23,599 nucleotides of DNA from NCBI GenBank assembly GCA_030146705.1, contig JASLBE010000050.1, positions 1 through 23,599 on the forward strand. The letters run 5' to 3'. This DNA is from Tissierellales bacterium (GTDB taxonomy: Bacteria > Bacillota > Clostridia > Tissierellales > Tissierellaceae). Shown here in pieces: positions 1 through 8,018 of this stretch. Made by a program: the position numbers and the translations under genes. The notes beneath the pieces were generated by a model. The model ran no database searches. It was not told the origin of the DNA and worked only from the letters and a program-made list of their open reading frames with translations. The number at the start of each line of letters is the position of its first letter. Positions within the stretch are counted from its first letter, which is position 1.

Positions 1-574
1 TTAAAACATTATTATAGTCTCTTTTTTCAACTATACTTAAGCTTACATTATCCATAGCCAGATTCTTATAATTAGTTAATGGCATAGATAAGAGATATAA
101 AACCAGTGTTTTAAGGGCAGTTCCATGGGACACAATCAATATGTTTTTCCCCTTATGTTGACTCATTATCCTAGTTATAACCCTTTCCATCCTATCTCTT
201 AAACTATATAAATCTTCTCCCTTAGGAATTTTCAAAACTTCTGGTTTTTCCATCCATTCCTTAAATTCTTTTGGATATTTTTTTTCAACATCTGAAAAAA
301 GCATACCTTCCCAAACTCCAAAACTCATTTCCCTAAGTTCTTTATCAACTATAACCTTAGCTCCATTTAATAAGCCTATTTTTTCAGCAGTTATTCTTGC
401 CCGGTCTAAATCACTACAGTATATAGCATCAATTTCTTCATTTTTAAGCCTTCTAGCAATTAAATCTGCTTGCTGCCTTCCAGTTTCAGTTAAGTCAGCA
501 TTTGCATGACCTTGAATTCTTTTTTCTATATTCCAAGTTGTTTGACCATGTCTTACAATATATATCTTTGACAT
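1..574 (-). CDS. Histidine phosphatase family protein (phosphoglycerate mutase-like), 3' end cut by the window
   Basis: Reading from the ATG at 574, 191 codons are open to the window edge with no stop, so the C-terminus is missing. The product begins MSKIYIVRHGQTTWN. RHG is the phosphohistidine motif of the branch-1 histidine phosphatase superfamily. Further along come SDLDRARITAEKI, REMSFGVWEG and LIVSHGTALKTL, the usual SDLxRAxxTA, acidic and second-His (SHG) motifs. Such proteins are cytosolic phosphatases. Family members include cobalamin-pathway CobC, GpmB-like proteins and broad phosphatases, and the sequence does not say which substrate this one uses. About 200 residues is normal, so only a few codons should be lost. 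The start lies 5 bases after the mnmM stop, which suggests it is the last or a late gene of the scpA operon. Confidence 0.85.
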   Translation of the reverse strand, partial: MSKIYIVRHGQTTWNIEKRIQGHANADLTETGRQQADLIARRLKNEEIDAIYCSDLDRARITAEKIGLLNGAKVIVDKELREMSFGVWEGMLFSDVEKKYPKEFKEWMEKPEVLKIPKGEDLYSLRDRMERVITRIMSQHKGKNILIVSHGTALKTLVLYLLSMPLTNYKNLAMDNVSLSIVEKRDYNNVL

Positions 575-578
575 CCTA

Positions 579-1160
579 TTACCTACTTTCATTATATGAT
601 TTCTCCACAACAAATACTTTTGGTGGTTTATTTATCTGATTTACAAACTCATATTTTAACACATTATATTCCTTTTGATTAAGCTTTTTTAAATAATCAT
701 TTATTAAGTTAAATTCTTCAAGACCGCCCTTATGTCCAATATAGGTTACTATAACCATCAAGCCATTCTCTTTTAAAAGTTCTAAACCTTTAATAATACT
801 AGTTAAGCTTGTCTCTCCCCTAGTTATAATCTCCTTGTTTCCACCAGGTAAATATCCTAAATTATAGATTATAAAATCTAGAGGTTCTACTATATACTTA
901 TCTATATTTTCGTGACTATCCTTTATAATTTCAACTTGTCCCAATAAGTTTTCCTTGGCTAATTTTTCCCTTGTTTTTTCTATAGCAAAATCCTGTATAT
1001 CAAAACCGTAAACCTTGCCCTTGTCTCCTACAAGCCTGGCAAGGTTTAAGCTATCATTGCCTTTACCTAAGGTGCAGTCTAAAACCCTATCTCCAACTTT
1101 AACATTTTTCTCCATTAAGTCCTTAGTTATTTTTAATACATTTATTATATTCTTATACAT
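579..1160 (-). CDS. mnmM: tRNA wobble-uridine methyltransferase MnmM (YtqB family)
   Basis: This 193-residue class I SAM-dependent methyltransferase has the length and motifs of the YtqB family. VGDRVLDCTLGKGNDS (about residues 22-37) is the SAM-binding glycine loop, GFDIQ the acidic strand-2 motif, and NLGYLPGG (about 100-107) the family's catalytic-region signature. In Gram-positive bacteria YtqB/MnmM methylates 5-aminomethyl-2-thiouridine at tRNA position 34, replacing the methyl-transfer activity of MnmC. That function is family knowledge. The ATG at 1160 has a GAGGT ribosome site at good spacing. The gene lies 10 bases after rluB and 4 bases before the phosphatase gene, so it is co-transcribed with RNA-modification and segregation genes. 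Confidence 0.82.
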   Translation of the reverse strand: MYKNIINVLKITKDLMEKNVKVGDRVLDCTLGKGNDSLNLARLVGDKGKVYGFDIQDFAIEKTREKLAKENLLGQVEIIKDSHENIDKYIVEPLDFIIYNLGYLPGGNKEIITRGETSLTSIIKGLELLKENGLMVIVTYIGHKGGLEEFNLINDYLKKLNQKEYNVLKYEFVNQINKPPKVFVVEKSYNESR

Positions 1161-1170
1161 AGTCTACCTC

Positions 1171-1878
1171 TTACAATTCCATAAGTTCTTTTACTTCATC
1201 TTTTGAAAGTTCTCTAAACTCTCCAAGTTTTATTCCTTCTAATCCTAAACTTCCAAAACTTATCCTCTTTAATTTTTCTACTGGATGGTTTATGGCACTA
1301 CACATTTTTCTTACCTGCCTATTTCGACCCTCATGTATTTTAATTTCAAGTAAGGAAGTTTTTTCATAAGTTTGAATAACCCGCACCTTGGCTGGTGCTG
1401 TCCTAATGCCATCAACCATCAAACCCTTCCTAAACCTAGATAGTTCTTCTTCCAATGGTCTTCCAGCCACCAATGCCAAATATGTTTTTTCAACTTCAAA
1501 ACTAGGGTGGGTAAGCTTGTAAGTTAAATCTCCATCATTAGTTAATATTAAAAGACCCTCTGTATCTATATCTAACCTACCAACAGGGTATACTCTTGTA
1601 TCTACTCCTTTTATTAGGTCAACAACCGTCTTCCTATTATGTTCATCCTTTAAAGTTGTTACATAGCCTACTGGTTTATTTAAAGCAAGATAGGTTTTTT
1701 CCTTTTCTAAACTTATTATTCTTCCATCAACTTCTACAATATCCCTATTTGGATCAACCTTACTCCCTAATTCCTCTATAAGCTTCCCATTAACCCTAAC
1801 CCTAGTAGCAAGTATAAGTTCTTCTGCCTTCCGTCTTGAAGTTACCCCACATTTAGCAATATATTTTTGTAATCTCAT
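1171..1878 (-). CDS. rluB: 23S rRNA pseudouridine synthase RluB/RsuA family
   Basis: The protein has about 235 residues. It opens with an S4 RNA-binding domain (MRLQKYIAKCGVTSRRKAEE; residues about 1-60) and continues into an RsuA/RluB-type pseudouridine synthase domain with the catalytic-Asp motif GRLDIDTEGLLILTND and the conserved HEGRNRQVRKMC. It isomerises a specific uridine to pseudouridine, in the family case 23S rRNA around helix 80 (position 2605 in E. coli numbering). I chose the ATG at 1878 rather than the in-frame ATG at 1896. MRLQKY is the usual family N-terminus, and this ATG follows the scpB stop by one base, which fits translational coupling. The pairing with scpB is a classic Firmicute arrangement. 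Confidence 0.92.
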   Translation of the reverse strand: MRLQKYIAKCGVTSRRKAEELILATRVRVNGKLIEELGSKVDPNRDIVEVDGRIISLEKEKTYLALNKPVGYVTTLKDEHNRKTVVDLIKGVDTRVYPVGRLDIDTEGLLILTNDGDLTYKLTHPSFEVEKTYLALVAGRPLEEELSRFRKGLMVDGIRTAPAKVRVIQTYEKTSLLEIKIHEGRNRQVRKMCSAINHPVEKLKRISFGSLGLEGIKLGEFRELSKDEVKELMEL

Positions 1879-1879
1879 C

Positions 1880-2473
1880 TTACTTTTTTTCCACATCCTT
1901 CAAATCTAGTAATTTCCCATCTACAATCTCTTCTATTTCTTTTTTATCGTCTATATTTAAATTCTCTCTTAGTTCTGGTAAAGATTCTAAAGATTCCAAA
2001 CCAAAAACCTGTAAAAATAAATCTGTCGTCCCATATAAGATTGGCCTCCCAATTTTTTCCAACCTACCTCTTTCTTCTATTAATTCTTTTTCCAGCAAAC
2101 TATATATTGAACTATCACACTTAACGCCTCTTATAGCCTCAATTTCAGATTTTATGACTGGTTGCTTATAGGCAATAATAGAAAGGGTTTCAAGGGCTGC
2201 ATTAGATAAATTTTTACTTACCATAGGCTTGTTTAACTGTTTTATATATGAAAAATATTCTGGTTTAGTTCCCAGTTGATAATTATTTCCTCGTTTTTCT
2301 ATCCTAAGACCTCTTTTCTCCCCAGTATAAAAATCAATCATTTCGTCTAAAATATCCCTAACTTTATTTTTAGGCATATCCAAGATACTAGAAATATCTG
2401 TAATACTTAAAGGGTCTCCCCATGTAAAAAGCAAGGACTCTATAATACCAAATAACTCTAACTTATCATCCAT
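1880..2473 (-). CDS. scpB: Segregation and condensation protein ScpB
   Basis: This 197-residue protein has the ScpB double winged-helix architecture. The N-terminal half (GIIESLLFTWGDPLSI) and second half (ALETLSIIAYKQPVIKSEIE, IRGVKCDSSIYSLLEK) match the conserved family positions, and the C-terminal tail is acidic and lysine-rich. ScpB dimers bind ScpA and with it form the kleisin subcomplex of the SMC condensin on the nucleoid. The ATG at 2473 lies inside the last codons of scpA (8-base overlap, ATGGATGA type), as expected for two subunits made in fixed ratio. In Bacillus, dacB and spmAB lie between scpB and rluB. Here they are absent and rluB starts almost at once. Confidence 0.95.
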   Translation of the reverse strand: MDDKLELFGIIESLLFTWGDPLSITDISSILDMPKNKVRDILDEMIDFYTGEKRGLRIEKRGNNYQLGTKPEYFSYIKQLNKPMVSKNLSNAALETLSIIAYKQPVIKSEIEAIRGVKCDSSIYSLLEKELIEERGRLEKIGRPILYGTTDLFLQVFGLESLESLPELRENLNIDDKKEIEEIVDGKLLDLKDVEKK

Positions 2474-3197
2474 CTATATCTTTCCTTTCTTCTATTATTA
2501 GGTCTGAAAAGTCTTCTTTTTGTCTTATGTATAAAACCTTAGTCTTGGCTAATTCTAAAATTGATAAAAAGAAAGTTATAATCTCCTCCCTAGTAGTTTC
2601 ACTAGAAAGTAGATTAGTAAATTGAAGCTTTTTTTCCTTTTTTATACTAACCTCTACAATATTCATACATTGGTCCAAGCTATACTCTTCCCTTTGAATT
2701 TCATTAATAGTAAGTTTTTTCTCTTCCTGTGTCCTATTCCTTATAATATTATTAATTGCCCTTAATAATAAGTCCACCTTCATATCCTCTAATTCTAATT
2801 CTTCTTCCTGGTCCAACTCTTCCCTAGGTTTGTAATAAACCTTAGCTTGATCTAACTCCAAAGTTTTAAGCCTCTCAGAAACATCTTTATATTTTTTATA
2901 CTCTATAAGTCTTTTAACCAGTTCCTCCCTAGGATCCTCTTCCGCTTCTCCATCAAGATTATTTTCTTTTTTAGGTAGTAGCATTTTAGATTTAATTTCT
3001 ATTAAGCTAGATGCCATTACTAAAAACTCTGAAGCTATTTCTAGGTTAAGATCTTCCATTTTTTGAATATATCTTAAGAATTGATCAGTAATTGTATTTA
3101 TTGGTATATCATATATGTCAATTTCAGCATCATGAATTAAGTGTAATAATAGGTCCATTGGTCCTTCAAATGATTCAAGTTCAATTTTATATTTCAT
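2466..3197 (-). CDS. scpA: Segregation and condensation protein ScpA (kleisin)
   Basis: The protein has 243 residues. It begins MKYKIELESFEGPMDLLLHL, the standard ScpA N-terminus that contacts the SMC neck. It continues with the helix region EFLVMASSLIEIKSKMLLP (about residues 65-83) and ends in a winged helix (EEIITFFLSILELAKTKV) that binds the SMC head. ScpA bridges the two SMC ATPase heads and recruits ScpB. An in-frame TTG lies upstream at 3215, but the ATG at 3197 has AAGGAG at proper spacing and gives the canonical N-terminus, so I use it. A candidate promoter at 3220-3247 precedes the gene, so it probably heads the scpA-scpB-rluB-mnmM-phosphatase operon. Confidence 0.95.
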   Translation of the reverse strand: MKYKIELESFEGPMDLLLHLIHDAEIDIYDIPINTITDQFLRYIQKMEDLNLEIASEFLVMASSLIEIKSKMLLPKKENNLDGEAEEDPREELVKRLIEYKKYKDVSERLKTLELDQAKVYYKPREELDQEEELELEDMKVDLLLRAINNIIRNRTQEEKKLTINEIQREEYSLDQCMNIVEVSIKKEKKLQFTNLLSSETTREEIITFFLSILELAKTKVLYIRQKEDFSDLIIEERKDIDG

Positions 3198-3219
3198 AAT
3201 TTCTCCTTTTATCAAGTCT

Positions 3220-3247
3220 AATATAATTTATATATCTTCATTCTCAA
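3220..3247 (-). promoter_or_regulatory. Candidate sigma-A promoter for the scpA operon
   Basis: On the minus strand TTGAGA (3247-3242) is followed, after a 16-base spacer, by TATATT (3225-3220). The -10 ends 22 bases upstream of the chosen scpA ATG. Each hexamer is one or two bases off consensus. It lies in the only sizeable gap downstream of the punA-pdp unit. The local AT bias raises the chance of a random match, so support is moderate. Confidence 0.5.
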
Positions 3248-3327
3248 TAATTATATACTATATTTAACTTTCTTAAAACCAATGAAAGTTTGGAATAAAT
3301 AAATTCTTTTATAGATCAGTTACATAA

Positions 3328-3354
3328 TATAGCCTCGACTATGTCGAGGCTATA
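3328..3354 (-). terminator. Perfect 12-bp hairpin after pdp (probable terminator)
   Basis: TATAGCCTCGAC and GTCGAGGCTATA form a perfect 12-bp stem with a 3-base loop, starting 2 bases past the pdp stop codon. The lower stem is GC-rich for this genome. The minus-strand tail (ATTATGTAACTG) is not a clean U-run, so this is either an imperfect intrinsic terminator or a 3'-end stabilising stem. Its position between two operons favours a transcription end. Confidence 0.55.
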
Positions 3355-3356
3355 AC

Positions 3357-4664
3357 CTATTCGATAATTTGTAAAATCAAATCTTTTTTATTCTCACTTT
3401 TATTTTTAGAAATTTTCATAGACTTAGAAACTATATCCTTAACTTCTTCAAGCCTATCTTCTCTGTCTGTAAATAAACTAGCCAGTAGGTCCCCCTTTTC
3501 TACCTTATCATCAACCTTCTTATTTAAAACAATTCCCGCTGACAAATCAATGCTTGAATCTTTATCCTCTCTACCAGCACCCAATAATAAGGCTGCACGA
3601 CCTATTCCTTCAGCATCTATAGCTTCTATATAACCATTTTTTTCACTTAGGACTTCTAAACTATACTTAGCCTGTTTTAAAACTCCGTAATCATCTATAC
3701 ATCTAGTATCCCCTTTTTGGTTTTCTATAAATTCCCTAAGCTTCTTAAGTGCTTTACCATTAATTAAGGCCTCTTCAAGTATACTCCTAGCTTCCTCCCT
3801 AGTATCTGCTTTTTCAGCCAAAATTAAAATTTCACAGCCTAGGCTTAAGCAAATTTCTCTTAAATCTTTAGGCCCTCTTCCTTTTAAAACTTCTATGGCC
3901 TCAATAACCTCTAAGTCATTTCCAATAGCATATCCTAAGGGTTCATCCATATTAGTTAAAACAGCCACAGTCTTTCTTCCATCCCCATTACCAATCTTAA
4001 CCATTTCTCTTGCAAGCTCTTCAGCCTCGTTTAAGTCCTTCATAAAAGCTCCTGACCCAACCTTTATATCTAAAACAATAGCATCTGAGCCAATAGCTAA
4101 CTTCTTACTCATTATACTACTTGCAATTAAAGATATATTATCAACAGTTGCAGTGACATCCCTAAGTGCATAGATTTTACCATCAGCAGGGGCTATGTTT
4201 TTAGTCTGACCTGCTATAGCTATTCCTATATTATTAACATTTTCTTTAAATTCCTCATCTGTTAAGTTTAATCTCAAACCATTAAATGCTGCTAGCTTAT
4301 CTAAAGTTCCTCCTGTATGCCCAAGACCTCTTCCTGATGTTTTAGCAAATGGAACTCCTAATGATGCAACCAAGGGTCCCAGTATCAAAGTTACACTATC
4401 CCCAACTCCACCAGTAGAATGCTTATCTACCTTTATTCCATTTATATCTGATAAGTCAAACCTGTCACCAGAATTAGACATAGCCCTTGTTAGATTAATA
4501 GTTTCCTCCTCATCCATACCATTTATATATATGGCCATTAATAAGGCTGACGCCTGGTAATCCTTTACTACATCTTTAGTATAGCCATCTACAAAAAATT
4601 CAATTTCCTCTCTTGATAATTTTTCACCATCTCTTTTTTTAGATATAATGTCATAAATTCTCAT
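3357..4664 (-). CDS. pdp: Pyrimidine-nucleoside phosphorylase
   Basis: The protein has 435 residues, the expected length for the family. It has the thymidine/pyrimidine-nucleoside phosphorylase fold: a glycosyltransferase family 3 N-terminal helical domain (residues about 1-65), the phosphate-binding signature KHSTGGVGDSVTLI (about 81-94), SGRGLGHTGGTLDKL (about 110-124), and a C-terminal PYNP domain (about 345-415). It phosphorolyses uridine, deoxyuridine or thymidine to base plus (deoxy)ribose-1-phosphate. I prefer the broad Firmicute enzyme (Pdp) over DeoA from the neighbourhood, but sequence alone does not prove the specificity. The ATG at 4664 has GGAG upstream, and the gene follows punA by 14 bases, forming a nucleoside salvage unit. 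Confidence 0.92.
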   Translation of the reverse strand: MRIYDIISKKRDGEKLSREEIEFFVDGYTKDVVKDYQASALLMAIYINGMDEEETINLTRAMSNSGDRFDLSDINGIKVDKHSTGGVGDSVTLILGPLVASLGVPFAKTSGRGLGHTGGTLDKLAAFNGLRLNLTDEEFKENVNNIGIAIAGQTKNIAPADGKIYALRDVTATVDNISLIASSIMSKKLAIGSDAIVLDIKVGSGAFMKDLNEAEELAREMVKIGNGDGRKTVAVLTNMDEPLGYAIGNDLEVIEAIEVLKGRGPKDLREICLSLGCEILILAEKADTREEARSILEEALINGKALKKLREFIENQKGDTRCIDDYGVLKQAKYSLEVLSEKNGYIEAIDAEGIGRAALLLGAGREDKDSSIDLSAGIVLNKKVDDKVEKGDLLASLFTDREDRLEEVKDIVSKSMKISKNKSENKKDLILQIIE

Positions 4665-4678
4665 ATAACCACTCCAAA

Positions 4679-5488
4679 CTATATAAGTTTTAAAGTTTCT
4701 TTAATTAAATTTTGAAAGTCTCCCTTTACCTTTTGTGATGTCTTTACTACATCTTCGTGATTCAATGCCTCATCTAATACTCCTGCAGCCATATTCGTTA
4801 TACAAGATATACCTAGGACTTTTATTCCTTGATGGTTGGCAATAATTACCTCTGGTACTGTTGACATTCCAGCTGCATCTCCACCTAAAGTCCTAATCAT
4901 TCTAACCTCTGCTGGTGTTTCATAAGTCGGTCCAGTCATCCAAGCATAAACACCTTCTTTTATATCTAGCTTTAGTTTACTTCCAACACTTTTAGCTATT
5001 TCTATATATTCCTTATTATATGCACTGGACATATCAGGAAACCTAGGTCCCAAATCGTCATTATTCTTACCTATTAAAGGATTTACTCCCGCAAGATTTA
5101 TGTGGTCTGTTATTATCATTAGGTCTCCTGGATTAAATGATGTGTTAACTCCACCAGCTGCATTAGTAACAAATAAAGACTCTATCCCAAGTTTAATTAA
5201 CACTTTAACTGGAAAAACAACATCACTTATTGGATAGCCTTCATAAAAATGAAACCTTCCTTGCATAGCAACTACATTTTTCCCAGATAATTTACCAAAT
5301 ACTAATTGTCCAGCATGGCCTACAACTGTAGACACTGGAAACCCTTCAATATCTTCATACTTTATCTTAATCGGATTTTCTATTTCATCTGCTAAGTCTC
5401 CAAGACCTGAGCCTAGTATTAAACCAACTTCTGGTCTTTCTTTTATTTTTTCCTTAATTATTTCACAAACACTTGTTATCTTATCCAT
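4679..5488 (-). CDS. punA: Purine nucleoside phosphorylase (trimeric, PunA type)
   Basis: This 269-residue protein fits the low-molecular-weight trimeric PNP family. The phosphate-binding GSGLGDLAD is near residue 26 and HAGQLVFG near 58. MQGRFHFYEGYP, VTNAAGGVNTSF and MTGPTYETPAEVRMI follow, and ITNMAAG near the end contributes purine-base contacts. It cleaves (deoxy)guanosine and (deoxy)inosine with phosphate in the cytosol, complementing the pyrimidine enzyme encoded just downstream. The ATG at 5488 is preceded by AGGAGG at ideal spacing. Placement directly after xerD matches the Bacillus xerD-drm-punA arrangement, except that the phosphopentomutase gene (drm/deoB) is absent here. Confidence 0.93.
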   Translation of the reverse strand: MDKITSVCEIIKEKIKERPEVGLILGSGLGDLADEIENPIKIKYEDIEGFPVSTVVGHAGQLVFGKLSGKNVVAMQGRFHFYEGYPISDVVFPVKVLIKLGIESLFVTNAAGGVNTSFNPGDLMIITDHINLAGVNPLIGKNNDDLGPRFPDMSSAYNKEYIEIAKSVGSKLKLDIKEGVYAWMTGPTYETPAEVRMIRTLGGDAAGMSTVPEVIIANHQGIKVLGISCITNMAAGVLDEALNHEDVVKTSQKVKGDFQNLIKETLKLI

Positions 5489-5497
5489 AATTACCTC

Positions 5498-6376
5498 CTA
5501 AGCCCTTGGATGGCTTTTCCTATATATTTCTCTTATACTTCCACTAGTTGACTTGTATACATAAACTTGAGTTGTTGTAAGATCCGAGTGACCTAACATT
5601 TTTTGTACAACTTCCAAATCAGCTCCATTTTCTATCATATGGACAGCAAATGACTGCCTTAAAACTTGTGGAGTTATTTTTTTATTTATAGGTAGGTTCT
5701 CTTCGTATTCCTTCAAATTTTTCCAAAATCCCTGCCTACTAATCCTAGCTCCACGACTATTTACAAATAAAGCCTTGGTTTCGAAATTCTTCCTAAGCCT
5801 ATCTAGATAATTTTCTAAAGCATCAATTGCATAACTTCCCATTGGAATAACCCTTGTTCCAGCACTATTCTTAACTGCCAAAGTTCCTATTGTCATATCT
5901 AAATCTTCTATATTTAAACCTACTATTTCATTTACTCCTATTCCAGTAGAATACATTAACTCTAACATAGCTCTATCTCTTAAGCCCTTAAAGCTATCTT
6001 TATTAGGCTGCTCCATTAATAAGCTAACTTCTTCCTTTGTTAAAGTCTCAGGTATTTTTTTTTCAACCTTAGGAGCCTTGAGTCCTATGGTAGGATTATT
6101 ATCTACATACCCCTTATTTCTTAAAAAATCATAGTAAGATTTAATAGAGGATAGGTTTCTAGCAATTGTTGAAGTAGCCCTACCACTTTTTTCTAAGTCC
6201 ATTAAATAAGTAATGACCGTTGTTTTATTTACACTGTTTAAATCTTCTATATTTTTACCCCTTATATATGAATGAAATTTTTCTAAATCATTTATATAAG
6301 ACTTCAAAGTATTCTCATTTAGGTCACGCTCATCATTCATATACTCTAAGTATTTATTTAAAAAATCCTCTAACAA
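5498..6376 (-). CDS. XerD-like tyrosine recombinase with degenerate active site
   Basis: About 292 residues, the standard XerC/XerD length. An N-terminal SAM-like core-binding domain (about 1-90) is followed by a catalytic domain ending in the typical SHPRA. The N-terminus of catalysis is altered: in the motif normally reading TGLRVSE this protein has TGIGVNE, so Arg-I is Gly. The usual HxLR box is QVLRQSF, so His is Gln with Arg-II kept. The beta-hairpin Lys (GKGNKER) aligns with KNSAGTR, displaced by one residue. HSD (GHSDLTTTQ) and the nucleophile Tyr (QVYVY) remain. It sits where xerD sits in Firmicutes (nudF-xerD-punA), so orthology is likely but cleavage activity is doubtful. The start is uncertain: TTG at 6376 has AAAGG at good spacing, whereas GTG at 6385 does not. 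Confidence 0.85.
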   Translation of the reverse strand: MLEDFLNKYLEYMNDERDLNENTLKSYINDLEKFHSYIRGKNIEDLNSVNKTTVITYLMDLEKSGRATSTIARNLSSIKSYYDFLRNKGYVDNNPTIGLKAPKVEKKIPETLTKEEVSLLMEQPNKDSFKGLRDRAMLELMYSTGIGVNEIVGLNIEDLDMTIGTLAVKNSAGTRVIPMGSYAIDALENYLDRLRKNFETKALFVNSRGARISRQGFWKNLKEYEENLPINKKITPQVLRQSFAVHMIENGADLEVVQKMLGHSDLTTTQVYVYKSTSGSIREIYRKSHPRA

Positions 6377-6377
6377 A

Positions 6378-6923
6378 CTACACACCTTTTTCTTCTATAT
6401 ATTCTCTAGCTACATTAATTGCTATTACTGTTTTACTGTCTAAAATTTCCCCTCTTTTTAACTTCCTAGCCAAATCAGATAATAGTATTTCTTCTATTTC
6501 TATAAACTCACCTTCATCCAATTTAGTTGCTCCCTTTTCAAGTCCAGTTGCAATAAATAACTGGATCTTTTCATTAGTTATACCTGGAGAAGAATAGAGC
6601 TCAAAAGCGTATTCAAATTTATTAGCAGTATAACCTGTTTCTTCTTTTAATTCTCTTATGGCTGTTTCTCTTGGTTCCTCATTAACTTCTAGTTTTCCAG
6701 CTGGTATCTCAAGAGTAAATTTTTCAACTGGCTTCCTAAACTGTTTAACCATAACTAATTTTTCATCATTAGTAATAGCAATAATTCCTACTGCACCAGG
6801 GTGTTCAACTATTTCTCTTTTTGAATACTTCTTATCTGGAAGTTCAACTGTATCAACTCTTAAATTTACAATTTTACCATCATAAATTTTTTCTGACTTC
6901 ATAGTTTTTTCTTCAAATAGCAT
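6378..6923 (-). CDS. nudF: NUDIX hydrolase, ADP-ribose pyrophosphatase type
   Basis: The protein has about 181 residues. The Nudix box is complete: GKLEVNEEPRETAIRELKEE then TGY, matching Gx5Ex7REUxEExGU, at about residues 74-96. The upstream segment EHPGAVGIIAITNDEKLVMV and the following ELYSSPGITNEKIQLF are typical of ADP-ribose pyrophosphatases, which split ADP-ribose into AMP and ribose-5-phosphate. The substrate is inferred from family similarity and from the conserved location beside xerD and the nucleoside phosphorylases. The chosen ATG at 6923 is 8 bases after GGAG; an upstream GTG at 6932 overlaps the DUF3866 stop and has no suitable ribosome site. Confidence 0.9.
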   Translation of the reverse strand: MLFEEKTMKSEKIYDGKIVNLRVDTVELPDKKYSKREIVEHPGAVGIIAITNDEKLVMVKQFRKPVEKFTLEIPAGKLEVNEEPRETAIRELKEETGYTANKFEYAFELYSSPGITNEKIQLFIATGLEKGATKLDEGEFIEIEEILLSDLARKLKRGEILDSKTVIAINVAREYIEEKGV

Positions 6924-6928
6924 ATTTC

Positions 6929-8017
6929 TCACTCCTTATTTAATAGATTTACTGCCTTCCTCCCAACAGCCCCCAAGCTATAAAAAAATTCTTTTTCTTG
7001 GTCTATCCCTCTGCCCATAGTAGTAGTAAATAGTTCATACTTACCTAAAGCATCTTCTATTTCTCCACCATCTTCTATAAAAATATTATGTTTTTCACTT
7101 ATATTATTTAACTCTAGCTGTTCTTTTATAAGCTCAGCCTTATCCTTATCAATCATAGGAAAAACTATGTTCCCCCTAGTTTTGGCAATATCCTTTAAAA
7201 CAGTTATAGTTTGGTGGCTAAGCCCCCTATGCCTCGGTCTAGCATCTTTAAATCCAATCCTTGGGACAACTAAAGGGTAACCCCCAAGACTATTAACAGC
7301 ATCTATGTTAAAACCTTGCTCTATGCCTGAAAACCCATACTTAGTTCCAGTACCAACTATTCCAGGCCCCATAGTTATTATGCTTATATCCCCAGCTAAA
7401 AGTTCTTTAGAGCAAATAAGCCCTGTATAGATATTTACAGCCTCATAATCTCCACCAAAAGCATGGCCAATAGTTATTGTTTTATCAATTAATTTTTTTT
7501 CCTTCAAATCTCTTACAGTATTACTAAAACTAATTGGTAATGCTCCAGCATCTGTCATTATATAGTTTATTTTTGCATCAGACTTTAAGTACTTAACCAT
7601 AGCCGTTATAGGAGCCAACATACTATGTAAAGTAGCCACTATAACTATATGCTTATCTAAAGATTTAAACTCCTTAAATATTTCATGGTGGGGACTTGCT
7701 TCCTCCTCAACTGATAATACTCTCATTTGATATGGAGTATATCTAAGTTTCATTATATGCCCATCACCCTTTAATTCTGCCTCTTCGTTGGAGTAATTAA
7801 ATATAACAAAATGCTGGCCACCAGTTCCTAGCCCTAGGTTTACTGCTGTAGTGTTTATAGCTAATTTATCTCCAGGCTTAACTCTTCCTGTTAACTCATT
7901 ATAGTTTACAACTTTTTTAACTTCACTTTTACATCCCACTTCCAGCCAGGTAATATCTTCATACTCTTTAATTATCTTATTTACTATAGCTTTTTCGTAG
8001 CTGATCATATTATTCAT
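6929..8017 (-). CDS. DUF3866 family protein, function unknown
   Basis: This 362-residue protein resembles the DUF3866 family, found in Firmicutes and Actinobacteria near recN, steA/steB and xerD-type genes. Visible features are a glycine-rich N-terminal part (NLGLGTGGQHFVIFN, about 60-74), conserved patches HHEIFKEFKSLDKHIVI and MTDAGALPISFS, a second glycine-rich region ITMGPGIVGTGTKYGFSG (about 215-232), and RPRHRGLSHQTITVL (about 262-276). No signal peptide or clear transmembrane helix is seen, so it is probably cytosolic. I cannot assign a reaction. The ATG at 8017 starts one base after the previous stop, and nudF follows within 6 bases, so it belongs to one long operon. Its constant association with the envelope genes upstream suggests a linked role, but this is inference. 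Confidence 0.8.
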   Translation of the reverse strand: MNNMISYEKAIVNKIIKEYEDITWLEVGCKSEVKKVVNYNELTGRVKPGDKLAINTTAVNLGLGTGGQHFVIFNYSNEEAELKGDGHIMKLRYTPYQMRVLSVEEEASPHHEIFKEFKSLDKHIVIVATLHSMLAPITAMVKYLKSDAKINYIMTDAGALPISFSNTVRDLKEKKLIDKTITIGHAFGGDYEAVNIYTGLICSKELLAGDISIITMGPGIVGTGTKYGFSGIEQGFNIDAVNSLGGYPLVVPRIGFKDARPRHRGLSHQTITVLKDIAKTRGNIVFPMIDKDKAELIKEQLELNNISEKHNIFIEDGGEIEDALGKYELFTTTMGRGIDQEKEFFYSLGAVGRKAVNLLNKE

Positions 8018-8018
8018 C

